Shown: positions 22,391 through 33,000 of the stretch, piece by piece
Layout: the number at the start of each line of letters is the position of its first letter
Position numbering within the stretch: the first letter of the stretch is position 1
NCBI GenBank assembly: GCA_051453625.1
Contig: JBOZIK010000001.1
Coordinates: forward strand, 32,312,804-32,353,889
Length of the DNA stretch: 41,086 nucleotides
Source of the DNA: Welwitschia mirabilis
Lineage: Eukaryota > Gnetophyta > Gnetopsida > Welwitschiales
Reading direction: 5' to 3'
Position numbers and translations under genes: made by a program
The notes under the pieces: generated by a model
Database searches by the model: none
Seen by the model: the letters and a program-made list of their open reading frames with translations, nothing else
Told to the model about the DNA's origin: nothing

Positions 22391-23139
22391 TGAAAGATGA
22401 AGGTAAGCAATACATGAGTGATTTAGATCTTAGTGATTAGATCCTTCTATTAATGTCTAAAAAGGGGGATAATTATATAGCAAATCAGTGATAGATCAAT
22501 TGGATACTTCACTATGAGATCTTGCATTGAATCCAAGAGCATTATCATTATATTAATAACCCCTTCTTAACATTTTGAGATACATTCATGTTGTTTAACC
22601 CTTTTTAATATTATGCCTGTTATTACATGTATTGTGTTTGATACATTTATCATTCTTATCTTATGATTTCATTTACACACTTTTTCATATATAATATTTT
22701 GATCACTTAGCAACCTAGATATTTTCATATGATGTTAGTACAACTTCCATTGGTTATGATATAATGATTAGCATACAATTAAACTTCATACTCTAAAAAT
22801 GATATATTTCCATTAGTATATTGCAATTAAGAGATTATAAAATGTTTATGTGATTTAGTTTTTATATACATTGGTGAATGGCAAATACATTGATCTATCA
22901 TCTATTTTTGTGCCTTTTTGCAAAGTTTCTTAAATAATTCTAAATATATCTTATTCTGATTTTTCAAGTGATATATATATCCATGTGGTTTTTCTGATTT
23001 CAAGTGTCATATATCATAATTATTATAATAAGTTATCATGTGCATTCCATTAGAATAAAAATGTTTGATTTCAATTGATTAGTTCAGATTTAACTAATGA
23101 GATTTTCCAAGTTTTAGACATCATCAAAAATAGGGAGAT
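22391..23139 (+). other. 3' tail of element B with two polypurine tracts
   Basis: AT-rich non-coding sequence between element C and the 3' LTR of B. AAAAAGGGGGA at 22459-22469 is a strong polypurine tract well upstream. AAAAATAGGGAGA at 23126-23138 stands directly before the LTR. Several polypurine tracts in the 3' region are a recognised trait of sireviruses, which supports the assignment of B. Confidence 0.5.
23126..23138 (+). other. Polypurine tract of element B
   Basis: AAAAATAGGGAGA, one base before the TG of the 3' LTR at 23140. The context (CATCAAAAA...GGGAGATTGTTAG) is the standard boundary in long-LTR plant copia elements. Confidence 0.7.
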
Positions 23140-23323
23140 TGTTAGAAAATCTAGTTTTGATGATTCCACTTGTCAAACATTTTATGTCATTGTGTAGATA
23201 GGTATTATAGTAAATTAAACCTTGAAAGAACTAGATCATGAGGGAGATTTAAAGGTAATATCTTACAAAAAAGATTAGATGCTTTACTACAAAATCAATT
23301 GTTTAAAGACATGTAAGAAATGA

Positions 23324-23366
23324 AAGACATCTTGAATTAAGATGACTATAAAAATCAAGATGTCTT
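23324..23366. repeat. Inverted repeat in the LTR of B
   Basis: AAGACATCTTG (23324-23334) and its exact reverse complement CAAGATGTCTT (23356-23366) are separated by 21 bases. It is one of several related palindromes in this LTR. Confidence 0.8.
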
Positions 23367-23599
23367 GAAATTACTAAACTGAAATAGGTAATAAAGTAAA
23401 TTTGATTTTAACTAAAATCTTATATTTCAGATAAGTAATAAACTTACAGATTACAGATTTATGATTGAAAAGGTCCAAGGATACTATAGTGTAAAACTCA
23501 TCAAAATATAAGCAAGTTGACTTAAGACATCTATAGAAGTAAAGAAGTCTAGAATGAAAATGTATAGTTAAGATGTCTAGAATTAAGGCATTTAAAACA

Positions 23600-23615
23600 T
23601 TCAAGACGTCTTGAA
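23600..23615. repeat. 16-bp perfect palindrome in the LTR of B
   Basis: TTCAAGACGTCTTGAA is fully self-complementary. Its core resembles the arms of the inverted repeat at 23324-23366. It could be a transcription-factor site of the retrotransposon promoter. Confidence 0.8.
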
Positions 23616-24072
23616 TCAAATTTCACATTAATGAAAAGTAAAGTTATGCACTCGAAGCATAGACGTTGACTATCTATGGCATGGGGGTTATAAATTCAAA
23701 TAGCTACTTTCAAGCTTAGACAGCTAGATCTTCTTAAACCCTATAATACATCGACATCTTAAAATAAAGAAAACCTTTTGGTACTTCATTGAATTAATCA
23801 AAAATACAGATCTCCAAACATAGGAGTTAAGGAAAACTATCACGAAGAAATCAAAGGATCCATTGGCAAGAAGATAATATTGTTTCCATCTCTTGTAGTT
23901 CAAGAATATCCGAAGATGTTAGTAGAATCTATCCTCTTTGTATGGATGTATCAAGGTTGCGGATCCATGTTATTTGGTAAGGTTTTTTGTTATGATTTTT
24001 ATTCTTGTTGAGTTTAATTTTCATTTGGTGGAACTCATTCATCTCTCCCCCCTGAGTTTAAATTGATCCTCA

Positions 24073-25240
24073 TTTTTTCTTCCATTTTTAGTTTTTCCTC
24101 AATAATCTTTTGAGCTATTTCATTTTCTATTTTTTGTTTAGGCTCTTACAATCCTAAATCTTTATTTTTTATGGTAATAATAATAATACTTATAGAAGTT
24201 TAAAACTGTTTATAATTCATAGATGCCTGGTAAGACCTTTCAAAGTAAGCTCTTAATCTACCATCAATATCACTTTTAAAGGCTTTATATCTATGAGGTG
24301 ATGGTGGTGCTTCCATTTTCTTACTCAACTATTGATCACTCAAATATTAATTTCTCTTAATAAATGATCTCTCTAATAGTAATCTCAAAAATGATGGTTC
24401 ATAAAGTGTCTAGACTAATACTAGTTTTTAATAGTTATTTCTATCCTAAATGATAAAATTGCAATATATGTAACACTCAAACCATGTAAATATTCTTTTC
24501 TTATGTGATTAAAGATAACTTAAAGAAATACTTTATTTCAAATTTTCTATGTACATATTTACAAGATTTAGGGGAAAATTTACCACTAGAAATCCTAATT
24601 AAAATCTCTCTCAACTTTGAAGAGAAAATTATATATTGGTCTAATAATTTTTTTGAAACATAAGTAGAAAGATTTGAATAATGTTCAAAGTTACTTATTT
24701 TAGAAATAACTGAAGTAATTTATCAAAAAAACGCACACTTTTTATTTTAGAAAATAGGTCATTCACGTAGAATTTTTATCTTCTAAATTGAAATAAATAA
24801 TTAAATTTCTATAACTTGCTAGGTTATAATACTAAAAAGATACCCAAATATAGAGAAATTATTTTCCCATCTTGCTAAGGTGAGATTATTAGAAAGTATT
24901 TAAAATCATTTAGCAAAATCTCAAAAAGTAATACTCCTATGTTGACTACTCTTCTAATTACATTAAGTATAACTTCATTATAGAAAACGTATTTTTCAAG
25001 AACTTAAAAATATTTTTGCACAAGTTAAAATATTTCCCTTTGTATCTATTTAACAACTTAAAAGTAACTTTAATAGTTAGAATTCATTTAGAACCATGTC
25101 CCATGTTTTCTTCTTTATTTAGCTTTAGATTCTTCTTTGTCACTTATGATTCATAACATTTTTTTTTAGTTTATTTTTAATAAGAATAATATCAATCTTT
25201 GTTAACATTATAATCAAACAATTAATAAATGCATATTTTA
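24073..25240 (+). repeat. Direct repeat R1, left of the dynamin gene
   Basis: About 1.17 kb that aligns along its whole length with 30348-31520 in the same orientation. Shared blocks include TCTTAATAAATGATCTC-type stretches, TTTTTAATAGTTATTT, AAGAAA-ACTTTATTTCAAATTTT, CCTAATTAAAATCTCT and TTAAAATCATTTAG. By eye, similarity is clear but well diverged, with many small indels. The left edge is the end of the LTR of B, so B appears to have inserted into this repeat. No coding motif or LTR-type end was recognised. Confidence 0.8.
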
Positions 25241-27985
25241 TACTATAGGGCTATCATCCATTACTGTAATTATCTAGATGGATAATAACGTTCTTCTCTT
25301 TAAATATTTTATTTTTGATCTCTTTAAAGGTTTTGATATTTAATAAAATAAAATAATTTCACTTAATAGTAAAAGAATTTGAATTGTTCAGAATTGTTAA
25401 CAAGGGCTTGTGTATACACTAAATTATAATTTAGAAAGAAGTGGATACATGCACAATTCATAACTTTCATATTTTCTTTAATTATAAGTGAAGGATAATC
25501 ACCTTCATTTAATTTTAAGTTCATACTTCTAAAATTAATATGTAAGTAATTCTATCTAAATTTCTTCCTAACATGTAGTAATTTCAATATTCATTTTGAA
25601 TTTTTATATGCATAAATATTTTTAATTTCAAGATTTGGCTAATTTTATTATTCATTAAGGATTCCATTGCAAATTTAATGCTTTGAGATATTTCATACAT
25701 GTCCTGATATCTAATAAGAATGAAATATTAAAAAAGTGAATTTATATACATATGTACTAATTAATTCTATGCTTTCAAATCAAGATGAAAATTAAACAAT
25801 GATAATCACAGTATAGAAATGAGAAAGAAGAGTAGCAGAGGGGCATGGGCTTTAACATCTTGGTGAAGAATCACAAGCACATGTAAGACTTGAACATAGC
25901 TCCTACTTTTATATGTGTTATCAAAGGGTTTTATTCAATCAAGAAAACTAGTAACTATAGTAAGTGCAACAAGTTTCTAAGAATCAACTTGTTCATTAAT
26001 TTAAATAATAATACTTATAATTATAAAAATGAAAAAGGAAAACAATTAGAATAGTCTTGCAATCAAAATAAATGTTTTCATTGAAATCTATTTATTAGAT
26101 ATAGCCCATTTATATAAGTCATTACATATGAGAGTTTATTGGTTGGATGTTTTTGAAAATAGTTACTCTATGGATCTAATTGGGGGAACATTGAATTAAA
26201 ACCATTTAGTGACCATAACTTCCCCTTAAAGTATAACAAACATGATGAGCAAAATGAATAATTCAATTATGACCATGGCCTTATAATGGACCAAAAAAGG
26301 CATCCATATATTTGAACCCACATATTCCTAAACGAAAGAGAAAACTAGCACTACATGCGAATCATAAAATACGACTAGATTCTATCTTGAAAATTTTAAA
26401 TAAGTGTACTTAATATGTCAAATGTAGAAGAGAGGAATTAGGAAAAGGATGTATTAGACTTACAAAAAGGCAAATAAAAGAATGGTTAATTATAACCTTG
26501 TTTATTGTCTTGTAAGAGCATGTAAGACCATTAGAGATAACATAGCATGAATAGTCTAGTTTCTAAGTAAATGGTAGAAAAATTATATTTGGAGATTACC
26601 CCTTCTATAGTATGACCTTGAAATTTCATGCTTGATAGTTTTTAGAGTTAAGAGAAGTAACAAATTGTTATGTAGGAGTTCTGTTAATGATTTGTTATGA
26701 AGCAAACTATTAGCAAAAAGATAAGTCATTTAACTATTTTTTTACCAATTTGCTTCTCTCTTAAGAAAGTGAGCATATAGAAAAATTTCTAAACATAAAG
26801 AGAAGAAAACAAGTGGAGGTTTATATTTCCCTTTATTAGTGTTGACACTTTTTTAAAGATAAAGTTAATGGTTTTCATACTTTTCTAAAAACAAAGTCAA
26901 GAAAACATAACTTTCTGAAAATAAAGTTAAGAAAATAGGTACAATATTTTTTTAAAAAAAAAAAAGAAAGAAGAACAAAGAAAAACGAAGTAAAGGATCC
27001 ATATATCACTTTAATGGTGTTTACATGTTTCTAAGAATAAAGAGAGGAAAACAAATGGTGGATTCATATTTCATTTTAATGGTGTTCACACTTCAGAATC
27101 ATGATGATAAACTTCTATGTCTATTTCAAGAGCCATAACAACATCATCATAAGATATTAGTCCTTTGTACGGTTTATGGAAGTTATTCTTGTTAGCTTAA
27201 TTGGTTCATATTTTGGAAAGCTAATTTTAAAGAGCAGATATTAATTTATCAAGAGAGATAAGGGAACTAATGAAATACTACTTTGGAAACTATAGTAGTT
27301 AAACAAATAAACGAGTATTTTAAGTATTCTAATATTGTCAAAGTGCTCAACATTTAACATTTAAAAAATATTATCTTAAATGGTAATACGTGATAAAACT
27401 TCAAAGATATAGAGTATACATGATAAAGGTTTCATTATTAAAGGTTATGATTTGAAGTCTATTATAATCACATTTAAGCGGAAAAATATATTTAAAACTT
27501 GCTTAGTAAATGTTGTCGATTCAACATTTTCAAAAGCTATTATAATGTGTATGCTTAGCTAGTATGCACTATGTAAGTTTATCTACTTAAAAAATTCATT
27601 AATAAAATATTATCTTTATGTACTCCATTAAAGTGTAATCAACAAAGATCTCAAATAGGGAAAATGCTTCCCAAATAAAGTAAAAGTGCAAAGAAAGAGT
27701 TACATAGATGTGAATAATAACACTAACAATATTTGTTTTTCGTACATCAAAGGGCCAACAAAAAGTTCTAGAAGACCACAAGCATCTACTAATAGAACCA
27801 CAATAAACTAATAAAGAAAACAAAAGTTACATTAAAAAGTTCGACATCATCTAAATGTTAAACCATTAATCTAATGTAAAGAAAAGGGTCGAGATCAGTA
27901 AGAATCATCGAAACACCAAACATCCAATCACAAAAGCATCCCAAATATCTTTCTAAAATTACAGACATCTTTCTAAACCCCATAC
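25241..27985. other. AT-rich stretch upstream of the dynamin gene, no gene seen
   Basis: No coding signature on either strand. A degenerate tandem repeat with units of about 60 bp occupies about 26780-27095, around a motif like TAAAGAGAGGAAAACAAATGG followed by TTTAATGGTGTT. A poly-A run lies near 26950. No clear TATA box was found close to the ATG at 27998. Confidence 0.6.
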
Positions 27986-27997
27986 TGTTTCGCTGGA

Positions 27998-29689
27998 ATG
28001 GGTCTCAAAGAGCGACTGCATAAGATGGCGCAGAAGATGGACGAACTCTGGGACGATCCTCCGCAGCAACAAAACCAGTCCGAGGAAGGCCAAGATTTGG
28101 TAGCACAAACATCGCCTCAGACAGAAACGCCTCTGCAATCGCCATCCGCCTCTTCGTCTTTCAACCAAAATGGTGCCTCTGCATCCAAAAGCAGTCTGGA
28201 AAAGTCGTATCAGCAGCAGATCAGGCCACTTCTCGATGTGGTCGACAGGCTGCGAAACCTCGACGTCGTCAGTGAAGGAATCGATCTCCCTGCAATTGTC
28301 GTTGTGGGTGATCAATCCAGCGGCAAATCCAGCGTTCTGGAGNNNNNNNNNNNNNNNNNNNNNNNNNNNNNNNNNNNNNNNNNNNNNNNNNNNNNNNNNN
28401 NNNNNNNNNNNNNNNNNNNNNNNNNNNNNNNNNNNNNNNNNNNNNNNNNNNNNNNNNNNNNNNNNNNNNNNNNNNNNNNNNNNNNNNNNNNNNNNNNNNN
28501 NNNNNNNNNNNNNNNNNNNNNNNNNNNNNNNNNNNNNNGCGATACCAATACAGAAGGGCTCTGGGAAAAGGTCACTGCGAATGCCGTAAACATTGGCCAT
28601 GGGTATGTCTGTGTGCGGAACTGTCTCGACGGGGAAACTATGGCAGAGGCGCGGACAAGAGAAAAAGTGCTATTTGAGCACCACAAAGCGCTCAAAAACC
28701 TCGACAGATCCATGGTAGGAATACCGATGTTGGCCAAGAAATTGATGCAAATCCAGGAGACGAAACTGCGTTTATGTATTCCGGGTATCCTCAAAAAAAT
28801 TGACTCAGAACTCATGGCGCGGCAGGAGCAACTTAGCAAAATGCCGAAGCATATCTGTCGCCCAGAAGAAGCCTACCCAATGTATGTTGAACTGCTTCAT
28901 TCCGTCACCCAATGTCTGCAACGAATTCTTGTCCAGGGCGATATCCAGTCCTTCCAGGACGATCCGGCAATGCACTGTACTGCCCGACTGAGCGAAATGT
29001 ACGACAAATTCTTCGATCGTCTTTGGAGCACGAATTCCGGTAGGAGGGACTTGTTTTCGCGGGTAGTGTTTCTGATGGAAGAATCCAAGGGCGATAGTCT
29101 GCCGAACTTTCTTTTCCGGCATGTTTTTCACACAATTCTGCTGGAGACCGTCGATGGCGTTTCAGATGCCGCGGAGGAACTGGTTTCCAGTGCCTGGAAC
29201 TGCGTTGAGAAGGCACACCATCGCATCGCGAAAAGCTATTACGAGGAATATCCGCTCCTGTTGGCAAGCATACAGGGAACAGTAGTAGAAATGGTTCACA
29301 AAAAGAAGAAAGAATGTCTGGAACGAGTGAGGGAAGTGCTGGAGATGGAAAAGGCACTGGATTTTACGGAGAACCCGCTGTATAGGGAAACTCTGGCACA
29401 CTTGCTCCAGTCCAAGACAAATTTTTTGCAGAGCGTTCGCACAGAATCAGAGCCGTCGATTGTGCAAATCGATGGGCTGGGCGAGGTCGATGTTTCGTTT
29501 GCGCGGTCTCTGCCTGCACATCGGCTGGATTCTGGGTATGATATGCTGGTGAGCGTTACTGCGTATTGGCAGGTCGTCACACTCCGTCTGGGCGATATTT
29601 TGCCGATGATTTTGCAGTTCTCTGTAAGGAATTTAGTTAATTCCGAGTTTCGTGTGGGTTTTTCGAGTGTTTCCTTTGCAATGGAATAA
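27998..29689 (+). CDS. DRP4-like: Dynamin-related GTPase, plant DRP4/Mx-like, 3'-truncated
   Basis: Dynamin-family GTPases assemble on membranes and use GTP hydrolysis to remodel them. The plant DRP4 group is the Mx-like branch, without PH or proline-rich domains; its cellular role is poorly known. The ORF is 563 codons including the gap. Residues 1-70 are a Gln/Ser-rich, probably disordered tail. Residues 71-103 (QIRPLLDVVDRLRNLDV...IDLPAIVVV) lead into the P-loop GDQSSGKS at 104-111. The gap hides switch regions and the DLPG and most of the TKxD motifs; D182 is probably the Asp of TKxD. After it come EGLWEKVTANAVNIGHGYVC and the stalk (about 230-480, with RILVQGDIQSF and DDPAMHCTARLSEMYDKF). 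The GED begins near 520 (DSGYDMLVSVTAYWQVV) but stops after LVNSEF plus 12 unrelated residues, about 45 short. The ATG at 27998 starts where the GC-rich sequence begins. DRP4 genes are intronless in Arabidopsis, as here. May be a truncated gene or a young pseudogene. Confidence 0.88.
   Translation: MGLKERLHKMAQKMDELWDDPPQQQNQSEEGQDLVAQTSPQTETPLQSPSASSSFNQNGASASKSSLEKSYQQQIRPLLDVVDRLRNLDVVSEGIDLPAIVVVGDQSSGKSSVLEXXXXXXXXXXXXXXXXXXXXXXXXXXXXXXXXXXXXXXXXXXXXXXXXXXXXXXXXXXXXXXXXXXDTNTEGLWEKVTANAVNIGHGYVCVRNCLDGETMAEARTREKVLFEHHKALKNLDRSMVGIPMLAKKLMQIQETKLRLCIPGILKKIDSELMARQEQLSKMPKHICRPEEAYPMYVELLHSVTQCLQRILVQGDIQSFQDDPAMHCTARLSEMYDKFFDRLWSTNSGRRDLFSRVVFLMEESKGDSLPNFLFRHVFHTILLETVDGVSDAAEELVSSAWNCVEKAHHRIAKSYYEEYPLLLASIQGTVVEMVHKKKKECLERVREVLEMEKALDFTENPLYRETLAHLLQSKTNFLQSVRTESEPSIVQIDGLGEVDVSFARSLPAHRLDSGYDMLVSVTAYWQVVTLRLGDILPMILQFSVRNLVNSEFRVGFSSVSFAME
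28343..28538. other. Assembly gap, 196 N, in the GTPase domain
   Basis: The gap falls exactly after residue 115. In the assembly the distance from P-loop Lys110 to Asp182 is 72 residues, whereas dynamin-family proteins have about 160 between these points. Either the gap is really about 280 bases longer than drawn, or the gene carries an in-frame deletion in its G domain. The frame is kept across the gap as drawn. Confidence 0.95.
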
Positions 29690-30347
29690 TATAACTACCA
29701 CGAAATTCATCAAATCTTTTCATATCAATCCTCTTTTAACACTTCTTGTTTCATCCCTCAAATCTTTTAAAAACACTTAAATATGAAGCGGGCTAAACAA
29801 CTTTCTATCTTATAAGGTGTACAACTGAAATGCACACCACAAGTTTGAAACTGTATACCACGTGTCCTCACCCCAATACATGTACACAAATTTAATAAAA
29901 GTTGGGAGGGAGTTTAGCTTCTCCACATAAATATTGATATTTTTCCAAAAATATAGCTTTAATATTATTCTTACATTAATATTATATTTGGAAGTCTATG
30001 ATACTAAAGCATTTCATCTACTTTTAGCAAAGAGTAAAATTATCTTTCACTATTGATTTCTAAATAGTTGGATTTACTAAAAGAGTTAAATAAACTAATA
30101 TGTAATCTTGAGTATTTTACTCTCAAGTGTTAGCATTAGAGTGATATTAATGTCTCTGACTTTCTTGAGGCAAAAAATACTCTATTATTTATATGACTAA
30201 ATTCCATACATTTAGTTAGATGATCCATTCACAATGGAACTAAAATCCCATCATTTTCTTAAATAAATTAACAATAATAAATTTAGAATTGTTGGTTCTT
30301 TTTATTATACCCTATATAATCTTCACTTCCTTTATCATGTTAGTTCA
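29690..30347. other. AT-rich flank downstream of the dynamin gene
   Basis: Composition falls abruptly from GC-rich to AT-rich right after the TAA at 29687-29689. No frame here encodes the missing GED end. AATAAA at 29894-29899 is a possible polyadenylation signal, but such hexamers are common in sequence this AT-rich. A CACGTG (G-box core) lies at 29859-29864. No gene was seen. Confidence 0.5.
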
Positions 30348-31520
30348 TTCCTTATTCCATTTTTAGCTTTTCCTTAATAGCCCTTTGAGCCATCTCATTG
30401 GCTATATCTTGTTTAAGCTCATCTTATTTGAACCTAAACCTTCCTTTTTAATAGTAATAATAATAATAATGTTAATACAAGTTGGAAACTACGTATAATT
30501 TTTTGGTGAGTTGAAATACCTTGCAAAGTAAAATCTTCATCTTCAATTCATAACTCTTTTAAAGGCTGTATTTTTACTAGGTCATATTATTGTTTTCATT
30601 CCCTTATTTAACTAGTATATCACTAAAATATCAAGTTTTATTAATAAATGATCTCCTTAATAATAGTGTCAAAATGACGGTTTATAAAGTATTCAGAATA
30701 ATACCAATTTTTAATAGTTATTTGTATCCTAAATTATGTAATTGAAATATATTTAACACTAATGCCATGCAAATATTAATATCTTATTAGTTAAAAATAA
30801 GTTAAAGAAACACTTTATTTCAAATTTTTTATGCATATATTTATAAGATTTCAGGGAAATCTACCATTGAAAACCCTAATTAAAATCTCTGTTAACTTTA
30901 AAGAGAAATTAATATAAGGTTTTAGTAATTCTTTTAGAAACATGAGCATCAAGCCTTAAATAATTTTCAATAATACTACTTTTAGAAATAACATAAGTAA
31001 TTTCTCAAAAAATACACACTTTTATTTTTATAAAAGAGAACATTAGTGTAGAATTTGTAGCTACTAAATAGAAAATAAAAGAATTGACTTTTTATAACTT
31101 GGTGGGGTTATAATACGAATAAGCTACAAAAAATAAAGAAATTACTTTTACATCTTATTAAGGTGAGAGTACTAACAAATACTTAAAATCATTTAGAAAA
31201 ACTTTAGAAGAAAATAGGCCTATGTTAACTACTTTCTAGCTAAATGAAGCATAACTTTACTATAGAAAAAAGTATTTTTCAAGAATTTGCAAATATTCTA
31301 GCACAAATCAAAAGCTTCCTCCCATTCCTATTTGAAGGGTATTTATCTAAAAATTTAAAACTAAGTTCAATAGTTAGAATTTATTTAGGTTCATGTCTTA
31401 CTTCTTTTTTCTTATTTCACTCCTCATTCTTCTCTACCACTTGTCATTCATAATAGTTTTCTTTTAGTTCATTTTTTATAAGAATACTATCAATTCCTAT
31501 TAACATTCTAAAGAAAAATA
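30348..31520 (+). repeat. Direct repeat R2, right of the dynamin gene
   Basis: The second copy of R1, displaced by about 6.28 kb in the same orientation. Its similarity begins at the base that corresponds to the right edge of the B insertion in R1, so its true left end may lie further left. The 69-codon open frame at 31244-31453 lies inside the repeat and has no equivalent open frame in R1, so it is not considered a gene. Confidence 0.8.
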
Positions 31521-32299
31521 GTTAATAATTATTAAGTTTTAGTATTAGTTTTAGCTAAAACATATACAAACTATGGTACGTTGATAGATATATAAAAGCA
31601 CAAAAATTAAGTTCCACCAATAATAGAAGGAAGGGATATCTTAGACGAACACTTAAATTAGTTGGAATTCAAAACATGAGTTAGAGGTATTACATTCAAT
31701 ATTACTCTTCATTTAATTTATAGAGCTTTAAGTCTATCAACCTCTAATTTACATGTATGCACATTAGAAAACTATTTTTCTAGACTATGTGGTAAGCCAG
31801 ATATTGGGTATACCTCAAATAAGAAGGGGATTGTTCCATGTATGTATTTTTTTGAAAATAATTTTTTGTTATTTAAATTCATCATTAAAAATGTATATCT
31901 GCTTTTAGATGTTATCAATGCTTACTCCTTCTCTTTAACTCTCATGTCTATTATTCAGAATAATAAGATATTTGATATATGTAAATTTTATTTTCATGTA
32001 ATTAACAAAGAAAGGGAGAGACTAAAAATATCCCCTTCTCCATTACTATTAGTAATATTATGGGATATGTAAATGATAGTGAACCTTTCCATGTTGAAAA
32101 TGAAATGGAAAGCCATAGAATATATCACTGGTATGTAGATCACCTACTTATGAAGATATGATAGACCGAATTAGGCCACAAAATATTAAGTGGGAGTATT
32201 TAAAGATCAAAATTAGAAAGAAGAAAAAGAAGAAGAAGAATAAGAAAGATCACCTCTACCTTCATCATACCATAGAGCCATGATATCAGTGTCCACTTT
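31521..32299. other. AT-rich stretch, no gene seen
   Basis: The 76-codon open frame at 31842-32072 is Leu/Phe/Ile/Asn-rich without any family motif and looks like chance. A purine-rich GAAGAAAAAGAAGAAG run lies at about 32216-32240. Confidence 0.6.
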
Positions 32300-33000
32300 G
32301 ATGTAGGAGCATCCTTAATAAATAAATTAAAATTATTTTACATTAGTAAGGGGTATGCTATGTAAAATAAAGAAAACCATATGTAATAAGCATGTTGCAA
32401 ATGAATGGTCATTTAATTTAGCATGTTTAAAGGAAATCTACTTGCAAGGAATATGCTATGTTTAGAGAGAATCTTGGTATAAGAAATATGCTATGTTTAA
32501 AAAATATTTATGGTAAAACATGTAAGAGACTAATGTTATAGGATTTCTTTAGGATTAATATTTCTCTTAAATCCTTATAAATAAGAGTCAGTGATGAGAT
32601 GAATAGTATTATTTAGAAGTTATAGTTAAGAATGAAGAAGGGAAAGATNNNNNNNNNNNNNNNNNNNNNNNNNNNNNNNNNNNNNNNNNNNNNNNNNNNN
32701 NNNNNNNNNNNNNATGTGGGCTTACATAAATTTTATCTTGAAGAATATCAAGCATCAAAGTAATTAAAGTGATAAAAGTTAGGATGATTATTTGAAAGCC
32801 TATTATTAAGGAGAGCTCATGAAAGCTCTACTAGATGGGATTTTAGTCTATGAGCTTGTACTTTTTATACCATTAATATAAATTAATTATTTTATTACAT
32901 TAAATACCTTTTTCCACATATTTCTTTTTTATTCCTCAATAAACTTCCAATTCGAAAAGTGATCATGTTGTTTTCATTGTATCATCTCTACATTATAATT
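32300..33000 (+). mobile_element. Candidate solo LTR or small retroelement
   Basis: A possible TGTAGGAGCATCC start near 32302 is followed by short repeats around AATATGCTATGTTTA (near 32447 and 32488). A TATA box TATAAATA lies at 32576-32583, and a promoter-like AG-rich segment ends in the 65-N gap. The arrangement resembles the U3/R part of a plant copia LTR. No partner copy, primer site or coding region was found in the window, so the call and its ends are tentative. Confidence 0.3.
32649..32713. other. Assembly gap, 65 N
   Basis: Unresolved bases inside the candidate solo LTR. Confidence 0.99.

Larger units (their letters stand above)
23140..24072 (+). repeat. 3' LTR of element B
   Basis: A 933-bp LTR that begins TGTTAGAAAATCTAG and ends GATCCTCA. 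Its end matches window positions 1-99. Near its end it has the pyrimidine-rich CATTCATCTCTCCCCCC segment typical of the end of long plant copia LTRs. It carries palindromic AAGACATCTTG-type motifs. The 81-codon open frame on the - strand (23619-23374) lies inside the LTR and is not a gene. Confidence 0.75.

Noticed and set aside
27959-29580. Open frames overlapping the dynamin gene in other frames (for example 27959-28600 -, 28312-28839 -, 28905-29357 -)
   Set aside because: Shadows caused by the GC-rich composition of the true CDS. No family motifs.
29816-29838. 8-bp hairpin (GGTGTACA ... TGCACACC) after the dynamin gene
   Set aside because: One mismatch, short stem, and stem-loop terminators are not expected for a plant nuclear gene.
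31244-32072. Open frames of 69 and 76 codons
   Set aside because: The first lies inside R2 and is not open in R1. The second has no motif and a composition typical of random AT-rich DNA.
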